A stretch of 38,323 nucleotides of DNA, taken from positions 1 through 38,323 of the forward strand of contig URPD01000011.1 of the NCBI GenBank assembly GCA_900549645.1. The letters run 5' to 3'. The stretch comes from an uncultured Eubacteriales bacterium. Its GTDB lineage: Bacteria; Bacillota; Clostridia; Oscillospirales; Oscillospiraceae. The translations under genes were made by a program, and so were the position numbers. Each line of letters starts with the position of its first letter. Position 1 is the first letter of the stretch. The notes below the pieces were generated by a model, which saw only the letters and a program-made list of their open reading frames with translations, searched no databases and had not been told where the DNA came from. Of this stretch, positions 31,017 through 38,323 are shown piece after piece.

Positions 31017-32919
31017 TAAGATCCAAAACGCGCCCCCGATGGCGAAAAAGGGCAACATCGGCCGCGTAATAAAGAAGCTCGTCGGCTACTACCCCGTGCT
31101 CGCCCCGCTTACGGCGCTGTGTATTCTGTTCTCCGCCATTGTCTCTTCCATCCCGTCGATATTCATGCAGAACGTGCTGTCCATCGTCGAGAAATACTAC
31201 AAGCTAGGCGACTGGTCGGCGGCCAAGGCCGAGATAATGCCGTGGGTCACGGCGCTGATAGTCCTGTACGTGCTGTCGATACTGTCCATGACGCTGTACA
31301 GCCAGCTCATGGCCTATATGACGCAGGGCTTTCTCGACAAGCTCCGCCGCGAAATGTTCGACGGGATGCAGGATCTGCCGATAAAGTACTTCGACACGCA
31401 TCAGCACGGCGACATTATGAGCTACTACACCAACGATATCGACACGCTCCGTCAGCTCGTCTCGCAGGCGATCCCCTCGTTCATTCAGGCCGGCGCGATC
31501 GTGCTGTGTGTGCTTGCGATCATGCTGTATTACAGCGTCCTGATGACGCTGGTGCTGCTGCTCGGCGTAGTGGCGATGATCTTTGTTGCAAAGAAGGTCG
31601 GCGGAGGCTCCGCGCGCTTCTTCCTGCGCCAGCAGAAGTCCGTCGCCAAGACCGAGGGCTATATTCAGGAGATGATGAACGGCCAGAAGGTCGTCAAGGT
31701 GTTCTGCCACGAGGATGCGTGCCTTGCGGGCTTTGACGAGATAAACGACGCGCTCTGTGACGACAGCTTCCGAGCCAACGCCTACGCGAACATTCTCGGC
31801 CCCATCATCGGCAATATCGGCAACGTCCTGTATGTCACTCTGGCGCTCGTCGGCGGCGTGTTCCTGCTGGCCAACGTCCCGAATGTCAGTATCTCCGGCG
31901 CGGCGTTCAGCGTGAGCATCCTTATACCGTTCCTGAACATGTCCAAGCAGTTCACCGGCAACGTCAACCAGCTCACCCAGCAGATAAACTCCATCGTCAT
32001 GGCCGGTGCCGGTGCAGAGCGTATCTTCACGCTTGTAGAGGAAAAGCCTGAGGCCGACAACGGCTACGTCACCCTTGTCAACGCGAACATTGCCCCCGAC
32101 GGCACGATCACCGAGAGTGCCGAGCGCACCGGGCGCTGGGCGTGGCGGCATCCGCACAGCGACGGCAGTCTCACCTACACCGAGCTGCGCGGCGACGTAC
32201 GCATGGTAGACGTCGATTTCGGCTACGAGGAGGGCAAAGAGGTTCTGCACGACGTGTCCGTTTACGCCGAGCCGGGACAGAAAGTCGCTTTCGTCGGCGC
32301 GACCGGCGCGGGCAAGACCACGATCACGAACCTCATAAACCGCTTCTATGACATTGCCGACGGCAAGATCCGCTACGACGGCATAAATATCAACAAGATA
32401 AAGAAATCCGACCTGCGCCGTTCGCTCGGCCTTGTGCTTCAGGACACGAACCTCTTCACCGGCAGTGTGCTTGACAACATCCGCTACGGGCGGCTGGACG
32501 CAGCGGACGAGGAATGCGTCGCGGCGGCGGAGCTCGCGGGCGCGGACGATTTCATAACGCGTCTGCCTGACGGATATAACACGCAGCTCACCAATAATGG
32601 CGCGAATCTCTCGCAGGGTCAGCGGCAGCTCATCGCAATCGCGCGCGCCGCGGTCGCCGACCCGCCGGTTATGATCCTCGACGAAGCGACCAGCTCCATC
32701 GACACGCGCACCGAGGCCATAGTCCAGCGCGGCATGGATAAGCTCATGGAGGGGCGTACGGTATTCGTCATCGCGCACAGGCTCTCCACGGTCAAGAACT
32801 CCGACGTCATCATGGTTCTCGACCACGGCCGCATAATCGAGCGCGGCAGCCACGAAAAGCTCATCGCTGAAAAGGGCATGTACTATCAGCTCTATACCGG
32901 CGCGTTTGAGCTTGAATAA
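31009..32919 (+). CDS. ABC exporter half-transporter with intact catalytic residues
   Basis: A 636-residue partner half-transporter. Six helices (about 30-330), then an ATP domain with Walker A GATGAGKTT (430-438), signature LSQGQ (534-538), catalytic Glu559 (MILDEA) and His590 (IAHR). Residues about 350-395 are an insertion between the two domains (GRWAWRHPHSDG), as in several clostridial members. The ATG at 31009 has GGAGG eight bases before it, so the GTG at 31000 is not the start. Together with the previous protein it forms one active and one degenerate ATP site. Multidrug or lipid export under MarR control is inferred. Confidence 0.92.
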   Translation: MSDKIQNAPPMAKKGNIGRVIKKLVGYYPVLAPLTALCILFSAIVSSIPSIFMQNVLSIVEKYYKLGDWSAAKAEIMPWVTALIVLYVLSILSMTLYSQLMAYMTQGFLDKLRREMFDGMQDLPIKYFDTHQHGDIMSYYTNDIDTLRQLVSQAIPSFIQAGAIVLCVLAIMLYYSVLMTLVLLLGVVAMIFVAKKVGGGSARFFLRQQKSVAKTEGYIQEMMNGQKVVKVFCHEDACLAGFDEINDALCDDSFRANAYANILGPIIGNIGNVLYVTLALVGGVFLLANVPNVSISGAAFSVSILIPFLNMSKQFTGNVNQLTQQINSIVMAGAGAERIFTLVEEKPEADNGYVTLVNANIAPDGTITESAERTGRWAWRHPHSDGSLTYTELRGDVRMVDVDFGYEEGKEVLHDVSVYAEPGQKVAFVGATGAGKTTITNLINRFYDIADGKIRYDGININKIKKSDLRRSLGLVLQDTNLFTGSVLDNIRYGRLDAADEECVAAAELAGADDFITRLPDGYNTQLTNNGANLSQGQRQLIAIARAAVADPPVMILDEATSSIDTRTEAIVQRGMDKLMEGRTVFVIAHRLSTVKNSDVIMVLDHGRIIERGSHEKLIAEKGMYYQLYTGAFELE

Positions 32920-32920
32920 T

Positions 32921-33178
32921 AAAAGCCTCCGAGCATTTTGATATTATCAAAATGCTGCTTTGCTCCAAAATTCGTTGATGTATCAAGACTTTTGGACGGC
33001 GGTTTATTGTATTTGAGGCGGGCCTTTTCTCGCTGCGGCTCGGTCACGGCGCGGCTCTGACATGCCACCGGCATGTCATTCACTACCGCGCCGCCGCTGC
33101 GCTACCCCTCAAGCTCCCCCGCTGCTCTCTTATCCGCGCCCTGCTACACATGTTCTTTGACAGACTGAAAAGCCTCCG
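32921..33178. mobile_element. Repeat copy 2 between 11-bp direct repeats
   Basis: The 236-bp core (32932-33167) matches 21531-21766 with about five differences. It lies between AAAAGCCTCCG at 32921-32931 and the same 11 bases at 33168-33178, the latter being the 5' arm of a terminator. The outer inverted-repeat arm seen in copy 1 is missing on the left. It again separates convergent genes. No ORF of its own is evident. Confidence 0.75.
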
Positions 33179-33195
33179 GCTAAGCCGGAGGCTTT
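33168..33195. terminator. Terminator adjoining repeat copy 2
   Basis: AAAAGCCTCCGGC pairs with GCCGGAGGCTTT. It lies between the ABC operon and the anti-sigma gene and can serve both. Confidence 0.8.
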
Positions 33196-33205
33196 GACTT
33201 TCTTA

Positions 33206-33928
33206 TCAGCCGACGAGGTGGTTCGTGCCGATGTGGAGCGAAATTTCCTCGCCCGTGTAGCCTTCCATCTGAATATACATGGGGACGCCGCTCTGGTCGC
33301 CGGCAAAGAACACCGTGATATAGCCCACGCTGGCGAAGTCCGTAAGCGGCTTATCCTGCATGGTGCCGTCGTCGCCGAGGATGGTATACCCGCCGAAGCC
33401 CCAGTACTCCGCAAGCATCGCGCAGCAGCGGCCGACCGTCATGCCGTCGGGAACGATGTCCGAATAATTTGCGCCTCTCGTTGACACCGCGAGGCGGGTT
33501 ATTTTGCCGGTCTGGATATCCACGTCCAGGTTCAGATGATACCCAGAACCGCCGCAGTCGATGACATAGCAATGCGGGAAGATACGGCCATACCAGTATT
33601 CGCCTTCGTTCTGCGCGTTCGACTCCAATATCATGTTCGCCGACTCACCCGGATCGACCTGCGCGGGCAGCAGGCCAATCTCCTGCATACGCGCCAACTC
33701 CTGCTTCGCCACGCTCCAAGCCTGATTCGGACTTGCAACGCGCACCGCCGCATAGGCGCTGCCCGTCAGCAGCAGGACTATCATCGCCGCCACCATCACC
33801 GTTCTCAGCGCGCGGCGCACCGGCCGCCGCTGCGGCTGTGTTGAAGCCGCGGCCATGACCGCGTTCACCGTCTCCGGATTCGCCGCGAGCGGCGAAAACG
33901 CACGGCGTACCTTTTCTTTGTTATTCAT
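33206..33928 (-). CDS. Probable anti-sigma factor, single-pass membrane protein
   Basis: A 240-residue protein with a basic cytoplasmic N-terminal part (1-38), one membrane helix (about 41-62) and an outside domain of about 175 residues. The segment YHLNLDVDIQTGKITRLAVS has a PepSY-like look. It starts on the base directly after the ECF sigma stop codon, the usual place of an anti-sigma partner. No zinc-binding HxxxCxxC motif is seen, so it is not of the ZAS type. Sequestering the sigma factor at the membrane is inferred from position and topology. Confidence 0.75.
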   Translation of the reverse strand: MNNKEKVRRAFSPLAANPETVNAVMAAASTQPQRRPVRRALRTVMVAAMIVLLLTGSAYAAVRVASPNQAWSVAKQELARMQEIGLLPAQVDPGESANMILESNAQNEGEYWYGRIFPHCYVIDCGGSGYHLNLDVDIQTGKITRLAVSTRGANYSDIVPDGMTVGRCCAMLAEYWGFGGYTILGDDGTMQDKPLTDFASVGYITVFFAGDQSGVPMYIQMEGYTGEEISLHIGTNHLVG

Positions 33929-34402
33929 TCAATCATCCTCCGTCAGAAAATTTTTCAGTTTTGCCCTTGCGCGCGACAGCCGTGTGGTAACGGTATTGAG
34001 CGGCACGCCCAGAAGCTCCGCGATCTCCGGTGTGGAGTAGCCCTCGTAGTAATACATCAGCACCGCCACGCGATACTTCTGCTCCAGCCGCATTATCTCG
34101 CAGAACAGCCCGCGATCCTCCGCAGTCTCAAACCGGAGCGTTGACGCGTAGTCCTCGATGCTCTCCACGCGCCGCCATGGCGAGCGGAAAACCTTTTTGC
34201 ACTGATTCACCGTCACGCGGAGCAGCCAGTTTTTCACGTGCTCCTCAGACTCGAACAATGTATCCGTGCGATAGAGCCTGAGCAGCACCTCCTGCGTGAC
34301 GTCGTCCGCGTCATCGCGGCTGCGCATGTAACCGTAGGCCACCCTGAACACCATATCCATGTACTTCTCAACCAGCGCGGCAAAGCGTTCTCGTGTAAGC
34401 AT
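33929..34402 (-). CDS. ECF-type RNA polymerase sigma factor
   Basis: A 157-residue sigma-70 family factor with region 2 (DADDVTQEVLLRLY, about 29-42) and region 4 (YSTPEIAELLGVPLNTVTTRLSRARAKL, near the end); region 3 is absent as in all ECF factors. I chose the ATG at 34402, preceded by GGAGAG, instead of the in-frame start at 34435. The region before it has no ordinary promoter, which fits self-activation; a TGAAAG-like -35 element may be seen near 34465. It is made with its membrane partner downstream. Confidence 0.92.
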   Translation of the reverse strand: MLTRERFAALVEKYMDMVFRVAYGYMRSRDDADDVTQEVLLRLYRTDTLFESEEHVKNWLLRVTVNQCKKVFRSPWRRVESIEDYASTLRFETAEDRGLFCEIMRLEQKYRVAVLMYYYEGYSTPEIAELLGVPLNTVTTRLSRARAKLKNFLTEDD

Positions 34403-34496
34403 GTTTGTCTCTCCTGTTCTTGAAAAGCCTTTCACATGTAATATCCGGCGCGCGGGCGTTTTCTTTCAGGGATGAAAAATTTTTTGTGATTTTATG

Positions 34497-34524
34497 AAAA
34501 GGGCGGCCTTTCGGCCGCCCTTTT
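34497..34524. terminator. Terminator after the complex-I-like operon
   Basis: AAAAGGGCGGCC pairs with GGCCGCCCTTTT around TTTC, ten bases after the ferredoxin stop codon (34534). Works in both directions. Confidence 0.9.
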
Positions 34525-34533
34525 CGCGTTGTC

Positions 34534-35172
34534 TTACATTATGATGCACTTTTTGGGGCATGCCTCGGCGCATGTTCCGCAGGCGACGCACTTCTCGTCG
34601 TCAAGCTTCCACGTCTTGTTCGCACGGTCTACCTCTATCGCCCCGGCGGGACACTTCTTCGCGCAGAGCGTACAGTACACGCATCTTGACGGGTCACTGA
34701 CGGGCTTACCGTCGTCGCGGGGCTTGACCTCCACGGCGGGAGTCTCGGAAGGTGTCGCCGGAGTCGCAGGCTTCGCGGCAGGGGCGGGAGCTGCTTTTTT
34801 GACGGGCGGCTTCTTTATAAAGCTGCCGCTGACGAGCAGATCCTCCTCCTTGGTCGCTACCATGTGATAGTCGCCGCTGAGCTCTATCGCCTTGCGGGAG
34901 CAGAAGTCGGCGCAGGTGGCGCAGAAGGTGCAGGAGCCGAGATTGAAGGTCAGGGTTATCTTGTCGCCCTCCTCGGTCTTCTCGACGGTGCGGGTGATGG
35001 CGTTGCCGGAGCAGACGCGCTCACACATACCGCAGGCAATGCACCTGTCGGCGTGATAGACTATTCTGCCGCGATAATTGGGCGCGGCCTCGCTGGGTAC
35101 GGCGGGATACATCGCGCAGCTCGGTTTGCTGAAAAGCTGGCTTATGGCTTCTTTTACAAACGGAAAGTCCAT
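34534..35172 (-). CDS. Ferredoxin-like subunit with four [4Fe-4S] motifs
   Basis: A 212-residue iron-sulfur protein of the NuoI/EchF/MbhN type. It has four CxxCxxCxxxC motifs: Cys44/47/50/54, 81/84/87/91, 164/167/170/174 and 195/198/201/205. The first pair is the usual NuoI-like core. A Lys/Ala/Pro linker (about 120-150) joins it to a second two-cluster ferredoxin domain, which standard NuoI or EchF proteins lack. It probably carries electrons from reduced ferredoxin into the membrane complex. The ATG at 35172 shares one base with the stop of the NuoB-like gene (TAATG). Last gene of the operon. Confidence 0.88.
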   Translation of the reverse strand: MDFPFVKEAISQLFSKPSCAMYPAVPSEAAPNYRGRIVYHADRCIACGMCERVCSGNAITRTVEKTEEGDKITLTFNLGSCTFCATCADFCSRKAIELSGDYHMVATKEEDLLVSGSFIKKPPVKKAAPAPAAKPATPATPSETPAVEVKPRDDGKPVSDPSRCVYCTLCAKKCPAGAIEVDRANKTWKLDDEKCVACGTCAEACPKKCIIM

Positions 35173-35612
35173 TATTTCTGCTCCCTCTTTTCCTTGAGAA
35201 TTTTGGTTGCAAGAGCGAGTCCGTCGATGATCGCCTCCGGCTTCGGGGCGCATCCCGCAATGTCAACATCGACGGGCACATACTTGCTCAGCGGCCCTGC
35301 GACGGAGTAGCTGCCGCGGAAAACATTGCCCGACTGCGGGCAGGAACCCATCGTGACGATGCAGCGCGGCTCCGGAACCTGAGATATGGCGCGCAGGACA
35401 CGGGGCAGGGACTGCTTGGTCACGGGACCGGTGACGACAACGATGTCGGCATGGCGCGGCGTCCCCGCGAGCTTGAAACCTAGACGCTCCGCGTCATAGC
35501 GCGGGGTCAGCACGGAGACAAGCTCTATGTCACAGCCGTTGCAGGAGCCGGCGTTGATATGGAACAGCCACGGAGATTTCGCGGTGCTTTCCGCAATAAG
35601 TTTTTTGAACAT
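35172..35612 (-). CDS. NuoB/EchC-like small subunit
   Basis: A 146-residue protein of the NuoB/[NiFe]-hydrogenase small-subunit family. The four cluster Cys are present: SCNGC, MGSC and AGC. They bind the [4Fe-4S] cluster that passes electrons to quinone in complex I or to the NiFe centre in Ech/Mbh hydrogenases. GGAGG lies before the ATG. It is co-translated with the ferredoxin subunit. A NuoD/large-subunit gene, its direct partner, is not in the window. Confidence 0.9.
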   Translation of the reverse strand: MFKKLIAESTAKSPWLFHINAGSCNGCDIELVSVLTPRYDAERLGFKLAGTPRHADIVVVTGPVTKQSLPRVLRAISQVPEPRCIVTMGSCPQSGNVFRGSYSVAGPLSKYVPVDVDIAGCAPKPEAIIDGLALATKILKEKREQK

Positions 35613-35624
35613 ATACGCCCCTCC

Positions 35625-36605
35625 TTACAGACCGTACCACGCGAGAACAAGGCTTATCAGCGCAAGCCCGGTGACGACGGTCCAGTAGTATTTGAATATC
35701 TGCTCGATCTTGAGCCGCGCGGTGACGGCGTGGACAAAGGAGATCGACACGGCGGTCAGAACCACGGAGAGCGCGAACACGATGACGCCGTCAACGACGA
35801 GCAGTCCCGTGCCGACGCCGCCGAGGAACAGTGCGACGAACATCGAGGTGAGAGTCAGCATTTTGACTGCATGGCTGAGCTTGAACACGCCCAGCGGCGC
35901 GCCGCTGTACTCGGCCAGCAGACCTTCGCATATCTCGGTCTCAGCCTCGGCGGCGTCAAAGGGGTGATTGCCGGTCTCGCCGGGGATGATCATTAAGAAC
36001 GCGATGGCCGCGGGGATCATCGAGGGGTGCAGTATCAGGCTGCCGTTATGTATCTGGTACTCCGTGATCTTCGTCATGGAGAAGGTCAGGCCGATGCCCA
36101 GCTCATTGCCGACGGTCTTGCCGATGGCAAGCAGTATCAGCACAAGCGGCAGCTCACAGGAGATGATCGTGACCATCTCGCGGCTGAGTCCGACGCCGGC
36201 GTAGGGCGAGCCGGACGACGCGCCGCCCATTATAGTCGCAATGGCGGGGATGAGCAGCAGGTAGAGGATGACGATGACGTCCGCGATATCGCCGAGCACT
36301 GCAAACGGCGTGAAGCCGCGGATGGGGATGAACAGCTGGATGACTACCAGCGCCGCGAAGCCGACTATCGGGGCGGCGAGGAAGGTAGTCTTGGAGGCCG
36401 CGGCGGGGATTATCGTCTCCTTGCCGCAGAGCTTGAAGAAATCATAGAACGGCTGAAGCACCGGTGGGCCGACGCGCTTCTGCATCCGCGCGACGAGCTT
36501 GCGGTCGATGCCGCAGAGCAGCAGCCCCGCGACGAAGCAGAACAGGAAGCCGGGGAAGATAAGGATATAGCCGAGATACTGGAGATAATTCAGAACCATA
36601 TTCAT
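35625..36605 (-). CDS. NuoH/EchB-like membrane subunit
   Basis: A 326-residue membrane protein with eight to nine helices, of the NuoH/HyfC/EchB family that anchors the peripheral arm. The motifs RVGPPVLQPFYDFFKLCGKE (first loop) and NHPFDAAEAETEICEGLLAEYSG (the acidic loop leading to the E-channel) are well kept. GGAGGTGGGATT precedes the ATG. It lies 12 bases before the NuoB-like gene and just after the NuoL/M/N-like gene. Confidence 0.92.
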   Translation of the reverse strand: MNMVLNYLQYLGYILIFPGFLFCFVAGLLLCGIDRKLVARMQKRVGPPVLQPFYDFFKLCGKETIIPAAASKTTFLAAPIVGFAALVVIQLFIPIRGFTPFAVLGDIADVIVILYLLLIPAIATIMGGASSGSPYAGVGLSREMVTIISCELPLVLILLAIGKTVGNELGIGLTFSMTKITEYQIHNGSLILHPSMIPAAIAFLMIIPGETGNHPFDAAEAETEICEGLLAEYSGAPLGVFKLSHAVKMLTLTSMFVALFLGGVGTGLLVVDGVIVFALSVVLTAVSISFVHAVTARLKIEQIFKYYWTVVTGLALISLVLAWYGL

Positions 36606-36617
36606 AATCCCACCTCC

Positions 36618-38323
36618 TTAAAGTGCTATCTGCATGAACAGCGTGGCCAAGGCCAGCGCCACGACCGCCCAGAGGGCATAGTCGTTGACGACGCCGCTGT
36701 GCAGGTCGTGCATGAAGCTGAAGTAATGCCGCCAGTTATGCTTGAAGCCCCAGAAGAGGTCTCCGCCGCCGACCTGAGAATACACGCTCTTTTCGCCGCC
36801 GAAGAAGAGGTCGTATTTCCCGTCCTCGGACGCGGCCTTCTTCTCGCTGACCTGATCGTATTTGCCCATTATCGCAACGAGCGTGACCGCCAGCAGCGCG
36901 ATCGCCAGCACGAGCAGCCAGTGGATCGGGTTCCACGCGCCGACTCCGGCGAAGCTTATCGCCTGAGCCACAGGCGCGTTCGCACCCATGACGCTCTCGG
37001 CATAGCCTGCGCCGAGCATGTTGTTGATGTAGTTTCCGACGTTGAACACCGCCTCAGCCGCAGGCTGGGTGAGGTTCGTGGTGACCCAATTCGGGAAAAT
37101 GCCGCTGAGGACACAGATTGCCGCAAACAGCCCCATCGCAAGCCGCATCCCGAAGGGGACTTCCTTGACGTTTTCATACTCGGCGGGCAGCTGGCCGAAG
37201 AACACCGACTGCGTGACCTTCACGAAGGACGCGAGCGTCAGCACGGAGGTGACGAGCGCGATAACGGTCACGAGCAGGAAACCGATGTTGCCGCTTTCGA
37301 CCGCCTTCATATAGGTCGCCTGGTAGATCATCCACTTGGAGGCGAAGCCGTTGAAGGGCGGCACGCCGCTTATCGACGCTGCGCCGATCAGGAACAGCAC
37401 CGTGGTATGCGGCATTTTCTTTGAAAGTCCGCCGAGCTTGCCGAGGTCGGTGGTGCCGGTCTGGTGCAGGACGGCGCCGGCGGCGAGGAACAGCAGACCC
37501 TTGAACATGGTGTGGTTCATGGCGTGGAAAAGTCCTGCGGACATTCCGAGCGCGGTAGACAGTCCCGCTGCCGTGAGCACATAGCCGATCTGGGAGATAC
37601 TGTGGAACGCGAGCAGGCGCTTGAAGTCATGCTGCGCCAGCGCCATAGTGACGCAGACGAACATACTGACGCTGCCGACAAACACAAGCAAAAACTGCAT
37701 TGCGCCAAGTCCCATGCTCTGGAACAGGAAGTAGGTAAGACGGATGATGCCGTAGATACCGGACTTTGTGAGCACGCCGGAGATGAGCACCGAGATGGAG
37801 GCCGGAGCCGCGCCGTGCGCATCCGCCGCCAGCGGATGGAAGGGCACGATAAAGGCCTTGGTGCTGAAGCCGACAAAGAGCAGGGCAAAGGCAAGCTTTG
37901 TGGAATTATTGAGATTGCCGGGGATGAGTGCGGAGAGCTGGGCGAAGTTCAGGGTATGCACCTGAGCGTAGAGCATTATCGTGCCGACCAGTATGCAGGT
38001 CGAACCGATGCAACCGACGACAAGGTACTTAAACGCTGCCTCAAGCGCACCGTGCGCGGTATTTCTAAACGCGGTGAGCGCGACGGCGGCAAAGGTGAGT
38101 ATCTCGACCATGATGAACATATTGAAGATATCACCCGAGAGGACAAGACCCATAACGCCGCCTGCGAGCATGAGGAACAGGGTATAATACTGCGGGACGT
38201 TGTCGTCATGGCTCATGTACTTGAAGGAGTAGACGCAGGAGACGAACACCGCCGTTGAGATAAGCAGACCGAAGAACAGGCTGAGCGCATCGACCTCAAG
38301 CGCGATGCCGATGGCGTAGCCGC
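36618..38323 (-). CDS. Proton/sodium-pumping NuoL/M/N-like subunit, partial
   Basis: The reading frame is open to the right edge, so the N-terminus is missing; at least 567 residues are present. It is an antiporter-type subunit (NuoL/M/N, MbhH, MrpD) with about fourteen helices. Key residues are the Glu in FNMFIMVEILTF, the Lys in FSTKAFIVPFHPLAADAHGAAP, and the Lys in HAMNHTMFKGLLFLAAG. It couples electron flow to ion transport. A cytoplasmic loop (about YDLFFGGEKSVYSQVGGGD) and a last helix follow, as in MbhH-like members. No start codon should be assigned at the GTG of 38249, because the conserved protein continues upstream. Confidence 0.92.
   Translation of the reverse strand, partial: GYAIGIALEVDALSLFFGLLISTAVFVSCVYSFKYMSHDDNVPQYYTLFLMLAGGVMGLVLSGDIFNMFIMVEILTFAAVALTAFRNTAHGALEAAFKYLVVGCIGSTCILVGTIMLYAQVHTLNFAQLSALIPGNLNNSTKLAFALLFVGFSTKAFIVPFHPLAADAHGAAPASISVLISGVLTKSGIYGIIRLTYFLFQSMGLGAMQFLLVFVGSVSMFVCVTMALAQHDFKRLLAFHSISQIGYVLTAAGLSTALGMSAGLFHAMNHTMFKGLLFLAAGAVLHQTGTTDLGKLGGLSKKMPHTTVLFLIGAASISGVPPFNGFASKWMIYQATYMKAVESGNIGFLLVTVIALVTSVLTLASFVKVTQSVFFGQLPAEYENVKEVPFGMRLAMGLFAAICVLSGIFPNWVTTNLTQPAAEAVFNVGNYINNMLGAGYAESVMGANAPVAQAISFAGVGAWNPIHWLLVLAIALLAVTLVAIMGKYDQVSEKKAASEDGKYDLFFGGEKSVYSQVGGGDLFWGFKHNWRHYFSFMHDLHSGVVNDYALWAVVALALATLFMQIAL

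Noticed and set aside
1..38323. CRISPR arrays, tRNA and rRNA genes
   Set aside because: I looked for regularly spaced short repeats and for cloverleaf or rRNA-like sequence and saw none; the repeats present are long, dispersed and not spaced regularly.

Overview
The window reads as a chromosomal segment of a GC-rich, endospore-lineage gut-type Clostridium relative (Oscillospirales-like Firmicutes). Evidence for this is spoVAC, ricT (yaaT), hemZ, a CarD-family regulator, Lsa-type ABC-F, YhgE/Pip proteins, strong GGAGG ribosome sites and TTGACA/TATAAT promoters, in a genome of clearly high GC. The assignment is inferred from gene content, not from a marker gene. No rRNA, tRNA or CRISPR array was seen.

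Layout. 1-2.6 kb: end of an interspersed repeat, a fluoride exporter behind a fluoride riboswitch, and an Lsa-type ABC-F gene behind a leader with a tiny upstream ORF and an attenuator. 2.6-7.4 kb: an ASKHA/ROK-like protein, an orphan spoVAC, an XRE-S24 regulator with a 39-bp perfect palindrome at its promoter, a MATE exporter and a CarD-like regulator. 7.6-11 kb: a PF06541-type membrane protein, hemZ and a uridine-kinase-like protein in one operon. 11-12.3 kb: an AT-richer island with a candidate type I toxin-antitoxin module and two small membrane proteins.

12.3-18.1 kb: an OmpR-type two-component system flanked by two small PepSY-like genes, then a coiled-coil membrane protein. Three of these promoters share the same two-half-site box at the same distance from the -10, which suggests a local regulon. 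18.2-20.4 kb: the holB-ricT operon behind tandem promoters. 20.7-27.1 kb: a PAP2 phosphatase, a 236-bp repeat copy between duplicated terminators, and a three-gene YhgE/Pip operon. 27.3-32.9 kb: an amidohydrolase divergent from a MarR regulator that leads a heterodimeric ABC exporter with one degenerate ATP site; a second repeat copy follows. 33.2-34.4 kb: an ECF sigma factor and its probable anti-sigma factor. 34.5 kb to the right edge: a complex-I/membrane-hydrogenase-like operon (NuoL/M/N-, NuoH-, NuoB-like and a four-cluster ferredoxin) entering from outside the window.

The most unusual items are the type I toxin-antitoxin candidate at 11.03-11.27 kb, the ABC-F attenuator at 2.28-2.54 kb, the two-component-system box shared by three promoters, and the repeat element that sits in terminators between convergent genes.
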